DNA from: Alphaproteobacteria bacterium
GTDB taxonomy: Bacteria; Pseudomonadota; Alphaproteobacteria; UBA7985; JAUIBT01
Direction of reading: 5' to 3'
Length of the DNA: 64,000 bases
NCBI GenBank assembly: GCA_030428255.1
Contig: JAUIBT010000008.1
Location: forward strand, 1-64,000
The translations under genes were made by a program, and so were the position numbers. Under the pieces are notes generated by a model. It searched no databases. It saw nothing but the letters and a program-made list of their open reading frames with translations, and had not been told where the DNA came from. This document shows positions 42,613 to 50,862 of this stretch, piece by piece (position 1 is the stretch's first letter; every line of letters begins with the position of its first letter).

Positions 42613-43542
42613 TCACCCCAGCATGCTGGCCTTGATGCGCCGGCACATGTGATCCACCGCGGCCTCAATGACGGGCGAGCGCACCGGCAAGGACAAGAAT
42701 CCATGAAGCATACCAGAATGGCAGCGATAGTCGGCATCCTGGCCAGCATCTTGCAGGGCCTGGCAGAAGCGCTGGCCCTCGTCGCGCAGCGGGTCGAACT
42801 CGGCGGTGGCTATGCTGGTCGGCGGCAGGCCTGCCAGGTCGGCAAGCTGGCTCGGTAAGACGCTCGGGCCGCTGGGGGGCGTCGGCCCAAGGTAGCAGTC
42901 CCAAAACCAGGCCATCGCTGCCCGGGTCAGCATGTATCCTTCAGCCAAAGCGTGGTGGCTGGGCGTAGAGCAGCTCGGGTCTAAAGCGGGATAGAACAGC
43001 GCCAGATGGCGCAGCGCGATACCTGCCTCGGCAGCCATGGCCGCGACGCTGACACAGATCGCCGCCCCCGCACTGTCGCCGCATAGCGCAATCGCGCTGG
43101 GGTCTATGCCGTAGGCGTCGGCCTGCTGGATCACCAGGCGCAGGACGCCGAACACATCCTCGACCGGTCCTGGAAAGCGCGTCTCAGGGGCCAAGCGGTA
43201 GTCCAGGCTGATGACCGCAAAGCCCGTGTCCGCCGCCAGACGTCGGCACAGCCCGTCGTGGGTGTCCAGGTCGCCCCAGACAAAACCGCCGCCGTGGCAA
43301 AACAGGATAAGCGGCAGGCTCTTGGCATCGCTAGGTCGGTAGTGGCGCGCTGCGATGCTGCGCCGGTCCAGGGCAAAGGCCAAGTCTTCCCGAAATGGCA
43401 GCGTCGGTGCCTCCAGTTGCGCCATGGCCCCATTTGCCACCGCGCGCACCTTGCCGAGCGGTACGTGCGGCGGGGGCGGCTGCACCGCGTTTCGCGGATC
43501 TGCTAAAAAGGCGGAAAAACAAGGATCAACAGGCATGGACAA
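42613..43542 (-). CDS. alpha/beta-hydrolase (HSL/GDSAG-type esterase)
   Basis: A 309-residue esterase of the hormone-sensitive-lipase family (an ATG two codons in is an equal start). HGGGFVWG at 83-90 builds the oxyanion hole, GDSAG at 155-159 holds the nucleophile Ser157, Asp250 in TAEFDPLRDEG and His280 in MLHGFLSLP complete the triad. It is divergent from the TetR-family gene with an operator-like palindrome in between. It could hydrolyse the ester or lactone product made by the flavin monooxygenase encoded downstream of TetR (inference). Confidence 0.92.
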   Translation of the reverse strand: MSMPVDPCFSAFLADPRNAVQPPPPHVPLGKVRAVANGAMAQLEAPTLPFREDLAFALDRRSIAARHYRPSDAKSLPLILFCHGGGFVWGDLDTHDGLCRRLAADTGFAVISLDYRLAPETRFPGPVEDVFGVLRLVIQQADAYGIDPSAIALCGDSAGAAICVSVAAMAAEAGIALRHLALFYPALDPSCSTPSHHALAEGYMLTRAAMAWFWDCYLGPTPPSGPSVLPSQLADLAGLPPTSIATAEFDPLRDEGQRFCQALQDAGQDADYRCHSGMLHGFLSLPVRSPVIEAAVDHMCRRIKASMLG

Positions 43543-43567
43543 AGTCTCATCTAGCTAGTACAGATTG

Positions 43568-43581
43568 TTACTGATAAGTAA
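43568..43581. promoter_or_regulatory. operator-like palindrome TTACTGATAAGTAA
   Basis: The dyad has perfect TTACT/AGTAA arms and lies 26 bases upstream of the esterase gene and about 125 upstream of tetR. Its inner TACTGATAAGTA differs by one base from TACTGATCAGTA at 44556, upstream of the catabolic operon, which suggests the same regulator binds both. Confidence 0.65.
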
Positions 43582-43707
43582 GATGAATGTGCCATCCCTG
43601 GCAAGAGCGTATCTGCATCAAGGCTGCGGTTCTGTTACCAGACCGCTGCCGATCGGGCTGCGCCTTGCGGGACGCGCAACAACAGACACCGAAAAGAGCA
43701 GGATGAT

Positions 43708-44316
43708 ATGGCGCGCACGGCGAACTCAAACCTACGCGAAGAAGTGGCGGCATTAAAGCGTCAACGGACCTTGGATGCAGCGACCGATCTTTTCTATGAA
43801 AAGGGCTATACCAACACCACTTTGGACGATGTCGCGGCGCGTCTGGGCGTCACCAAGCCCTTTGTTTACACCAATTTTGGCTCGAAATCGGATCTGCTGG
43901 CTGAGATCTGCCGAATCGGTGTGCGCAGCGCCCTGGCTGAAGTTAACAGCGCCTTGGCGCAGGGCGAACCGACCGCGGAGACACTGCGCAGCTTTGTGCC
44001 GCGCTATGTCGAGTCGGTTCTGAAAAGCCAAAAGAATATCGCGGTCAATATTCGCGAGGAAAAGAATCTGCTGCCCGAGCACGCTCAAGAGCTGTCGGAC
44101 CTTCGCCAAACCTTCATGGCACAGATTGAAGCGCTGTTGGTCAAGGCCTGTGCGGCGGCGGATCACCCCTTGCCGGACCCCCGCGTTGCCGCTTTTGCGA
44201 TCGTTGGTGCCATCAGTTGGTCGACGTTTTGGTACAATCCCGGTGGCCGTCTCAGCGCGCAAGAGCTGTCCGCACGCATGACTGACACCATTTTGAACCT
44301 GGTTGGTGGTCTGTGA
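43708..44316 (+). CDS. TetR/AcrR-family transcriptional regulator
   Basis: Probable repressor of 202 residues. The N-terminal HTH is canonical: RQRTLDAATDLFYEKGYTNTTLDDVAARLGVTKPFVYTNFGSKSDLLAEI. The C-terminal helical ligand domain (about 70-195) is unremarkable but has the acyl-CoA-sensor-like layout common to regulators of fatty-acid and aromatic-CoA genes. It lies between the esterase and the monooxygenase operon, with matching palindromes on both sides. The ligand is probably the pathway substrate or its CoA thioester (inference). Confidence 0.92.
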   Translation: MARTANSNLREEVAALKRQRTLDAATDLFYEKGYTNTTLDDVAARLGVTKPFVYTNFGSKSDLLAEICRIGVRSALAEVNSALAQGEPTAETLRSFVPRYVESVLKSQKNIAVNIREEKNLLPEHAQELSDLRQTFMAQIEALLVKACAAADHPLPDPRVAAFAIVGAISWSTFWYNPGGRLSAQELSARMTDTILNLVGGL

Positions 44317-44733
44317 CCCAGGCCCAGTTAACACCCTGATATAAAAGCTGTTTTTAGCGTCTGGCAAATTCGGACTGCGCCTGGCTACGTCCAGGGTATG
44401 AGCGAGTTCGCCACGCTGATGGACCAGCAGCTCCGGCAGTGCGGCCCCAGATTTAGGGCGTCGGCGAGCCACGCGCCCTTGCTGCGTTGCCCACAGACGC
44501 ATTTGGTCAAAAAAAATCACCAACAGCAGAATCAGCAAAAAAATATCTTGAAATATACTGATCAGTATGATTTGGTAACAATCAGTAAAACGAAGTTCTA
44601 ATGGGCACATCTAGAGCAGGCCGCGCCGAGCGCCACCTCGGCGCGACACGGCCTAACGTATTGAATTGACCGCAAACCCCAATCGCGACGACCCAAGATC
44701 GCGCCGGTTTGCATGTGAGGAAAGGAACAGGGG
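44317..44733. promoter_or_regulatory. 417-bp regulatory gap before the catabolic operon
   Basis: No gene is seen. It holds an AT-rich stretch with the operator-like palindromes at 44555 and 44575, then the probable promoter and a leader of about 130 bases ending in a purine-rich ribosome site before ATG 44734. Confidence 0.55.
44555..44588. promoter_or_regulatory. two operator-like sites: palindrome ATACTGATCAGTAT and related TTACTGATTGTTAC
   Basis: 44555-44568 is a perfect 14-bp palindrome. 44575-44588 read on the minus strand is TTACTGATTGTTAC, sharing the TTACTGAT core with the site at 43568. Centres are 20 bases apart, as for paired TetR-dimer binding. They lie about 150-180 bases before the monooxygenase gene. 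Confidence 0.65.
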
Positions 44734-46368
44734 ATGGCGTTTGTTGAGACCCTGATTGTTGGTGCCGGCCTGGCCGGTCTGCGCTCGCTCTATGCGCTGC
44801 GCGAACAAGGCGTGTCGGCGACGGTGCTGGAAGCTTCGGATGAAATTGGCGGTGTTTGGAACCACAACCGCTACCCCGGCGCGCGCTGTGACGTGGAGAG
44901 CTTCGACTATTCGTTCAGCTTCTCCTCAGAGCTGGAACAGGAATGGCGCTGGAGCGAGCGCTATCCCACTCAGCCCGAGATTTTGCGCTACATCAACCAT
45001 GTCGCAGACCGCTTTGATTTGCGCCGCCATGTTGAGCTGAATGCGCGTGTAGAAGAAGCTGCCTACGACGAACAACAAGCGCTCTGGTCTGTTGTGACCA
45101 GCGACGGCCGCCGCTGGACCGCCAAGGTTCTCATGCTCTGCTTGGGTCAGTTATCGGCGCCCAAAACCCCCGCCTATCCTGGTCAAGACAGCTTCGCGGG
45201 CCAGATTATCGTGAGCGCCACTTGGCCGCGTGAGGCCATAGACTTTAGCGGCAAGCGCGTTGGCATCATCGGCACCGGCTCTTCGGGCATGCAGATGACC
45301 CCTGTGATCGCCGAAACCGCTGAGCATTTGACGGTTTTCCAGCGCACCGCCAACTACAGCTTGCCCGCCGCTAACGCGCCCCTGACCGACGAGGAGGACG
45401 CGCGCGTCAAAGCCAACTACGCTGAGCGGCGTGAGCAGATCCGCAACTCCCCCAGCGGCTTGGGCTTTCGTCCAGGCAAGGTGCGCACGCTGGAGGTCAG
45501 CGCCGACGAGCGCGAGGCGGCGTTGGAGAAATCCTATCACCGGCTGGGCTTTGGCTTCGCCTTGACCTTCCCTGATATTCTGCTGGACGAAGAGGCCAAC
45601 GCCGTCGCAAGCGAATTCCTGCGCCGAAAAATGGGCGAGCGCATTGCAGACCCTGCGCTGCGCGAAAAGCTGGTGCCCAATGATCACGGCTTTGGCACCC
45701 GCCGCCCGTCGGTTGATGGCGGCTATTTCGAGGCTTTCGCACGCGACAACGTCGATCTGGCGGACATCCGCGAGCATCCCATCCGTGAGTTCACTCCCGA
45801 AGGCATTCGCACCGATGTGGGCCTGCATCCGCTGGATATCGTGATTTTCGCCACCGGCTTTGACGCCATTACCGGCGCGTTGCTCAAGCCGCGCATCGTG
45901 GGGCGCGACGGTCAAACGCTGGCCGAAAAATGGGCCGATGGGCCTTTGACCCAGCTTGGTCTGGCAACCGCAGGCTTCCCGAACATGGTGATGGTGGCGG
46001 GGCCGGGCAGTCCTTCGGTGCTGTCAAATGTCATCGTGTCGATTGAAGAGCAGGCGGACTGGTATGCGGCCATGATCGCCAAGCTGAAGGCCGATGGCAT
46101 CGCCGAGTTCGAAGCAACTGAGGCAGCCGAGCGGGCCTGGACCGACTACGTGCAACAACGCGCCAAAGAGACGCTCTATATGAAGACCAACAGCTTCTAT
46201 AACGGCGGCGAGGTGGCGGGTAAACCACGGGTTTTCATGCCCTATTCGGGCGGTGTGCGGCACTATCGCTTGCAACTGCAACAGTGCGCAGCGGACGACT
46301 ACGCGGGCTTCGAGCTGCGCAGCGCGCCCGCCGCTCAGCAGGCAACAAAGCAGGCCGAACATGCCTAG
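44734..46368 (+). CDS. FAD-dependent monooxygenase, Baeyer-Villiger-like
   Basis: Class B flavoprotein monooxygenase of 544 residues, the usual cyclohexanone/steroid monooxygenase length. It has both Rossmann motifs (GAGLAG near 11, GTGSSG near 184), the substrate-side block WNHNRYPGARCDVESFDYSFSFSSELEQEWRWSERYPTQPEILRY, and FATGFDAITGAL. The Baeyer-Villiger fingerprint is changed: FAGQIIVSATWP has Val where the conserved His of FxGxxxHxxxWP should be. The enzyme may oxygenate a cyclic or linear ketone to a lactone or ester, or do a different oxygenation. First gene of the catabolic operon; its stop overlaps the next start by 8 bases. Confidence 0.9.
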   Translation: MAFVETLIVGAGLAGLRSLYALREQGVSATVLEASDEIGGVWNHNRYPGARCDVESFDYSFSFSSELEQEWRWSERYPTQPEILRYINHVADRFDLRRHVELNARVEEAAYDEQQALWSVVTSDGRRWTAKVLMLCLGQLSAPKTPAYPGQDSFAGQIIVSATWPREAIDFSGKRVGIIGTGSSGMQMTPVIAETAEHLTVFQRTANYSLPAANAPLTDEEDARVKANYAERREQIRNSPSGLGFRPGKVRTLEVSADEREAALEKSYHRLGFGFALTFPDILLDEEANAVASEFLRRKMGERIADPALREKLVPNDHGFGTRRPSVDGGYFEAFARDNVDLADIREHPIREFTPEGIRTDVGLHPLDIVIFATGFDAITGALLKPRIVGRDGQTLAEKWADGPLTQLGLATAGFPNMVMVAGPGSPSVLSNVIVSIEEQADWYAAMIAKLKADGIAEFEATEAAERAWTDYVQQRAKETLYMKTNSFYNGGEVAGKPRVFMPYSGGVRHYRLQLQQCAADDYAGFELRSAPAAQQATKQAEHA

Positions 46369-47251
46369 GCCAGCCGCAACAGGCCGCGCAGGCGTCGGCG
46401 TGGTCGGTGCGGGCACCATGGGGGCCGGTATCGCCTATGTCTTTGCCATGGCGGACTTCCCGGTCTTCTTGGTCGAGCCTCAGGCAGCCAGCCTGGCCCG
46501 CGCCACAGCCAACCTGGAGGAGGCCGCCGCTGCCGCTGTCTCCCGCAGCAAGATGAGCGCTGATCAAGCCAGGTCACGCTTGGCGGGCATTACGTCCGTG
46601 GCCGACGCCAAGGGCCTGCCGCTAGGCCTGGATTTGGTGGTCGAAACCGTGCCCGAACGCCTGGCGCTCAAGCAACAGGTTTTGGCGCAGGTGGCCGACC
46701 GGGCGCCTGGCCTGATCGCCAGCAACACCAGCGCTCTGTCGATTGATGCGCTGGCCGACGCGGTAAACGATCCCGCGCGCTTTTTGGGCATGCATTTTTT
46801 CAACCCGGTTTGGTCGCTGAAGTTGGTCGAGCTGGTGCGCGGTGCCAAGACCAGCGATAAGGCGATTGCAGACGCTCAAGGCTTCGTCGAGGCTATCGGC
46901 AAGGTCAGCGCGCTTGTAACGGATACGCCCGGATTTGCCACCAGCCGTCTGGACCTGGTGCAGGCTTTGGAAGCGATTCGCATGGTCGAAGATGGGGTCG
47001 CAAGCCCCGCTGACATCGACCGGGCGGTGATGACGGCCTACCGCCACCCGATTGGACCGCTGCGGCTCAGCGACATGGTGGGCTTAGACGTGCGCTTGGA
47101 TATTGCGCGGCAGTTGTCGGGCAGCCTTGGGGCGCACTTCGCCCCGCCAAAGCTGCTGCAAGACATGGTTGCGCGCGGCGAGCTTGGACAAAAAAGCGGC
47201 AAAGGCTTCTATGACTGGAGCGCCGAAATCAACACCCAGAAACAGGGATAA
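46361..47251 (+). CDS. 3-hydroxyacyl-CoA dehydrogenase
   Basis: NAD-dependent oxidation of 3-hydroxyacyl-CoA to 3-ketoacyl-CoA; 296 residues from ATG 46361, overlapping the monooxygenase stop by 8 bases. GVVGAGTMGAGIAYVFAMADFPVFLVEP binds NAD; the SNTSALSIDAL and MHFFNPVWSLKLVELVRG (catalytic His) blocks and the C-terminal domain DTPGFATSRLDLVQALEAIRMVEDGVASPADIDRAVMTAYRHPIGPLRLSDMVGLD are typical of stand-alone FadB2/PaaH-type enzymes. It lacks the hydratase domain of multifunctional FadB, consistent with the separate enoyl-CoA hydratase gene in the same cluster. Confidence 0.93.
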   Translation: MPRPAATGRAGVGVVGAGTMGAGIAYVFAMADFPVFLVEPQAASLARATANLEEAAAAAVSRSKMSADQARSRLAGITSVADAKGLPLGLDLVVETVPERLALKQQVLAQVADRAPGLIASNTSALSIDALADAVNDPARFLGMHFFNPVWSLKLVELVRGAKTSDKAIADAQGFVEAIGKVSALVTDTPGFATSRLDLVQALEAIRMVEDGVASPADIDRAVMTAYRHPIGPLRLSDMVGLDVRLDIARQLSGSLGAHFAPPKLLQDMVARGELGQKSGKGFYDWSAEINTQKQG

Positions 47252-47260
47252 GCGGCTGAT

Positions 47261-48436
47261 ATGGCAAGCGTTTTCAATTCATCTTTGGTCGATACCGCTG
47301 AACATCACGCCATGCTGCGCGAAAGCGTGGGCAAGGTTGCTGGCAGCTTTGGCCGCAAATACTTTCAGGACGTGACCAAGCGGAAGGCCAAGCCGGTTGA
47401 GCTGTGGGATGCGCTGGCCGAAGCGGGCTTCATTGGCGCGCATATCGATGAAGAATTCGGCGGATCTGGTGGCGGCCTGGCCGACTACAACATCATCGTC
47501 GAAGAAGTGGCCGCGCAGGGCTGCCCGATCCTGTCGCTGGTGATTGGCTCCATCTGTGCACCGATCATCCAGAGCCACGCCAGCGAAGCCATGAAAGCTG
47601 ACTGGCTGCCCGGCTTGGCCAGCGGCAAGAAGCGCCTGGCCTTTGCGATTACCGAGCCCAATGCGGGATCGAACACCCACAACGTTTCGACGATCGCGCG
47701 CAAAGATGGCGACGGCTGGCTGCTGACCGGCAACAAATACTGGACCTCAGCGGTTGACGAGGTTGACGCCATCATGGTTGTGGCGCGCGGGGAAGAGCTG
47801 GACGAGCGCGGGCGCGGCCAACTCTCGCTGTTCTTGGTGCCGACCGACGCGCCGGGGATCAGTAAGACGCCGATTGAAACCGCGCTGTACGTACCCGAGA
47901 CCAGCTTTATGCTGTATTTTGATAACGTGCAGGTACCGCGCGAGGCGCTGGTCGGCATCGAAGGTCAAGGCCTCAAGCACCTGTTCGCGGGCCTCAATCC
48001 AGAGCGGATTTGCGCCTCGGCCATCAACAACGGAATTGCCCGCTATGCGCTGGAAAAAGCGGCAATTCAGGCCGGGGAGCGCAGTGTATGGGGCGTGCCA
48101 ATCGGCAGCCATCAGGGCGTATCCCACCCTTTGGCTGCGGCTTATGTTGGCGTGCAGCAGGCGCGCTTGATGACCGCGCGCGCAGCCGAGCTTTACGACC
48201 AGGGCTCGCCGGAATCAGGCGAGGTTTCCAATATGGCAAAGTTTGCGGCAGCCGATTCTTCGCTGGTGGCCTTGGATCAGGCGATCCAGGTGCACGGCGG
48301 CAACGGCATGGCGCTGGAATACGGCTTGGCCGACCTCTGGTTCATCGCGCGCTTACACAAGACCGCGCCGGTCAGCCGGGAAATGGTCTTGAACTACTTT
48401 GCACAGCACTCTTTGGGGCTACCAAAGAGCTACTAG
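47261..48436 (+). CDS. acyl-CoA dehydrogenase
   Basis: FAD flavoenzyme introducing the 2,3-double bond into an acyl-CoA; 391 residues. FAITEPNAGSNTHNVSTIARKDGDGWLLTGNKYWTSAVDEVDAIMVVAR is the FAD/substrate block and QVHGGNGMALEYGLADLWFIARLH the C-terminal FAD motif. The usual base-containing YEGT segment near the end is not seen; HKTAPVSREMVLNYF stands in its place, so the catalytic Glu may lie elsewhere, as in isovaleryl- and long-chain-type relatives. There are 9 bases to the preceding gene. A hairpin follows. Confidence 0.9.
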   Translation: MASVFNSSLVDTAEHHAMLRESVGKVAGSFGRKYFQDVTKRKAKPVELWDALAEAGFIGAHIDEEFGGSGGGLADYNIIVEEVAAQGCPILSLVIGSICAPIIQSHASEAMKADWLPGLASGKKRLAFAITEPNAGSNTHNVSTIARKDGDGWLLTGNKYWTSAVDEVDAIMVVARGEELDERGRGQLSLFLVPTDAPGISKTPIETALYVPETSFMLYFDNVQVPREALVGIEGQGLKHLFAGLNPERICASAINNGIARYALEKAAIQAGERSVWGVPIGSHQGVSHPLAAAYVGVQQARLMTARAAELYDQGSPESGEVSNMAKFAAADSSLVALDQAIQVHGGNGMALEYGLADLWFIARLHKTAPVSREMVLNYFAQHSLGLPKSY

Positions 48437-48447
48437 AGAGCTTCGTG

Positions 48448-48476
48448 GTGGTGCGAGAGCATTGCTCTCTAACCAC
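48448..48476 (+). other. stem-loop inside the catabolic operon
   Basis: GTGGT, GAGAGC, loop ATT, GCTCTC and ACCAC form a nested hairpin in the 126-base gap between the acyl-CoA dehydrogenase and synthetase genes. No U-tract follows, so it is more likely an RNA-processing or stability element than a terminator. Confidence 0.5.
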
Positions 48477-48562
48477 ATGAAATCGCGCTTAAATTCGCCA
48501 AGGCAGGTCGGAATACCTGTGCGGATAAAGCGCTAAGACAGCGACCGAGGAGGAGGGGTCTT

Positions 48563-50077
48563 ATGTCTGATACGTTCGCCAGCATTTTGCGCCGCCACGC
48601 GCAGGAACGCCCGGATGCGCCCGCCTTGACCTTTGCGGGGCGCACCCAAAGCTTTGCTGATCTGCACGCGGCCAGTACACGCTTGGCGAACCTGTTTGCC
48701 GCCAAGGGCATTGGGGCCGGGGATCGGGTGGCGGTCTTGTCCAAGAACCGCGCCGAATTCTTCCAAGCCATATTTGCCGCCAATATGATCGGCGCGAGCC
48801 TAGTCTGCTTAAATTGGCGTTTGTCTCAGCGCGAGATTGGCGAAATCCTGCGCGATGCGGAGGCGTCACTGTTGCTGGTTGATGAACAGGGGGCGGGCCT
48901 GTTGGAGAACGGCTTTGATCTTTGCTCCGTTCTGGCTTTTGGCGCTGACTTCGACCAGGCTTGCGCAGCGCAATCAGAACGGGATTCAGGCTATGTCGCT
49001 GGTCCGCAAGATATCGCGCTCATCCTCTACACCTCTGGCACCACGGGGCTGCCCAAAGGGGTCATGCTGACCAATCAGGGCATGTCCTACACCGCAGAGT
49101 TGGCCAAAGCCTGGGGCATGAGTGCGTCCAGTGTCAACTTGGTGGCCATGCCGTTGTTTCACATCGGCGGCTGTGGTTACGGCAGCAGCACCATGCTGGC
49201 GGGCGGTCATACAGTGTTGATGGCGGATGTGGACATCGACGTGATTATAGACCTGATCCCGCGCTATGCGGTGACCCATACCTTCATGGTGCCTGCTGTC
49301 GTGCAGGCTCTGCTGAACGCGCCCCGGGTGGATAAGGCCGACATGAGCAGCCTGGAGCTGTTGATGTATGGCGCCTCACCCATGGGCGATGTCATGCTGC
49401 GCCGCGCAATTGAAACGCTTGGCTGCAACTTTATGCACGCTTATGGCATGACCGAAAGCTCTGGCACTGTGGTGTGTCTGGGCCCCGAATGGCACCTGCC
49501 TGACGGCCCCGCGAGCCACCTGCTGAAGTCCTGCGGCAAGGCCCTGCCTTGGGTCGAGCTGAAGGTGGTGGACCCCGTGAGCGGCAAGGACCGTCCAGCG
49601 GGCGAGGTCGGCGAGCTGTGGCTGCGCAGCCCTATGCTGATGCAGGGCTATTGGCGCAATCCGGTGGCAACCGCCGAGGCCTTGGTCGATGGCGGCTGGT
49701 TCCGCTCAGGTGATGCGGCCTACCTGGATGAGCAGGGGCACGTTTTCTTGTTCGACCGCTACAAAGACATGATCATTTCCGGCGGCGAAAACATCTACCC
49801 CGCCGAGATTGAAAACGTGCTGAACGGCCACCCGGCCGTGGCCCAAGTCGGCGTGATCGGCGTTGCGCACGACCGCTGGGGCGAGACGCCCTTGGCGGTG
49901 GTGGTGCTGCGCGACGGCCAGACCGCCACCGAGGCCGAGCTGATCGCCTACACACGCGCCGACTTGGCGCATTACAAATGCCCAACGCGGGTTGTCTTTG
50001 CGGACGCTCTGCCGCGCAACGCCTCTGGCAAGCTGTTGAAGCCTGCAATGCGTCGCCTGTACGGGGAAAAGCCATGA
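48563..50077 (+). CDS. acyl-CoA synthetase (AMP-forming)
   Basis: Activates a carboxylic acid to its CoA thioester via an acyl-adenylate; 504 residues. A strong AGGAGG lies before ATG 48563. The ANL-superfamily motifs are complete: LILYTSGTTGLPKGVMLT (P-loop), MHAYGMTESSGTVV, GWFRSGDAAYLDEQGHVFLFDRYKDMIISGGENIYPAEIE and the catalytic Lys in PRNASGKLLKP. This group includes long-chain, cyclohexane- and medium-chain-type ligases; specificity cannot be read. The stop overlaps the next start (ATGA). Confidence 0.94.
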   Translation: MSDTFASILRRHAQERPDAPALTFAGRTQSFADLHAASTRLANLFAAKGIGAGDRVAVLSKNRAEFFQAIFAANMIGASLVCLNWRLSQREIGEILRDAEASLLLVDEQGAGLLENGFDLCSVLAFGADFDQACAAQSERDSGYVAGPQDIALILYTSGTTGLPKGVMLTNQGMSYTAELAKAWGMSASSVNLVAMPLFHIGGCGYGSSTMLAGGHTVLMADVDIDVIIDLIPRYAVTHTFMVPAVVQALLNAPRVDKADMSSLELLMYGASPMGDVMLRRAIETLGCNFMHAYGMTESSGTVVCLGPEWHLPDGPASHLLKSCGKALPWVELKVVDPVSGKDRPAGEVGELWLRSPMLMQGYWRNPVATAEALVDGGWFRSGDAAYLDEQGHVFLFDRYKDMIISGGENIYPAEIENVLNGHPAVAQVGVIGVAHDRWGETPLAVVVLRDGQTATEAELIAYTRADLAHYKCPTRVVFADALPRNASGKLLKPAMRRLYGEKP

Positions 50078-50862
50078 GCACGGCCCCCTCCACAGCTCTG
50101 CCGCTGTTGCGGCGCTGGGTGGTGGATTACTTCAACGCCCATGATGCGGATGCCGCGCGCAGCTTCATTGCGCCAGACTACGCGCTGTCCATTGGTGATG
50201 TCGTCTTTGCCGGGCGCGACGAGTCTTGGCTACCCGCGGTGGACCAGCAGATGACGGCTTTCCCGGGCCTGGGCATGACGGTGCACCAAACGCTCTGCGG
50301 TGCGGACTGGGCGGCGGTCTGGTTCAGCGAGCACGGTATGAGCAACGGTTGTGCGGCGGCCTGGTCGGGCGTCGGCATCTATCGCAGCGATGGGCAGGTT
50401 TTGACCGGCTGCGTGGCGCAAGAGGACTACATGACCCGCCGTCGCCAGTTGAAATCGGGCGTTAGCGATGCGGTTGACCCGCCAGCGGTTGCGCCCTGGG
50501 ACACCAAGCCAGGCACGCGCAGCCCGGAAGCAGAAGCAACGGTCTTGGCCTGGCTTGAACATGGCTGGCCCTGCGCTGAGACCGCCGTGCGCTGTGACGA
50601 CGACTACATCACGGGGACGCCGTTGCGGTTCGGGGTGTCTGGGACCCAGGTTGGGGAGCTGCTGTCGTCCGGCGATCTGGTGGCCTTTAACGTGCGGCAA
50701 ACGGGACGGTATCACGATGGACTCCCAGCCCCTGCGCAGGGGCCGCGCGCCGAGACGTTGGACTGCAACGGCATTGTGCGCGTTACAGGCGGTCATGTGG
50801 TCGAAGGCCGGGTGATCCGTGACCGCATGGGGCTTTGGAGCCGTTTGAGGAGCGCGGCATGA
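50074..50862 (+). CDS. tandem NTF2-like (SnoaL-type) protein, function unknown
   Basis: 262 residues, translationally coupled to both neighbours (ATGA overlaps). It has two NTF2-like halves: residues about 5-125 (LLRRWVVDYFNAHDADAARSFIAPDYALSIGDVVFAGRD... ending VLTGCVAQEDY) and about 150-260 (ending VEGRVIRDRMGLWSRL), each with the cone-shaped fold pattern of helices then a beta sheet. The family includes ketosteroid isomerase, SnoaL cyclases and dehydratases; many are binding-only. Coupled expression between a CoA ligase and an enoyl-CoA hydratase suggests an isomerase, dehydratase or lyase step in the pathway. Confidence 0.78.
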   Translation: MSTAPSTALPLLRRWVVDYFNAHDADAARSFIAPDYALSIGDVVFAGRDESWLPAVDQQMTAFPGLGMTVHQTLCGADWAAVWFSEHGMSNGCAAAWSGVGIYRSDGQVLTGCVAQEDYMTRRRQLKSGVSDAVDPPAVAPWDTKPGTRSPEAEATVLAWLEHGWPCAETAVRCDDDYITGTPLRFGVSGTQVGELLSSGDLVAFNVRQTGRYHDGLPAPAQGPRAETLDCNGIVRVTGGHVVEGRVIRDRMGLWSRLRSAA

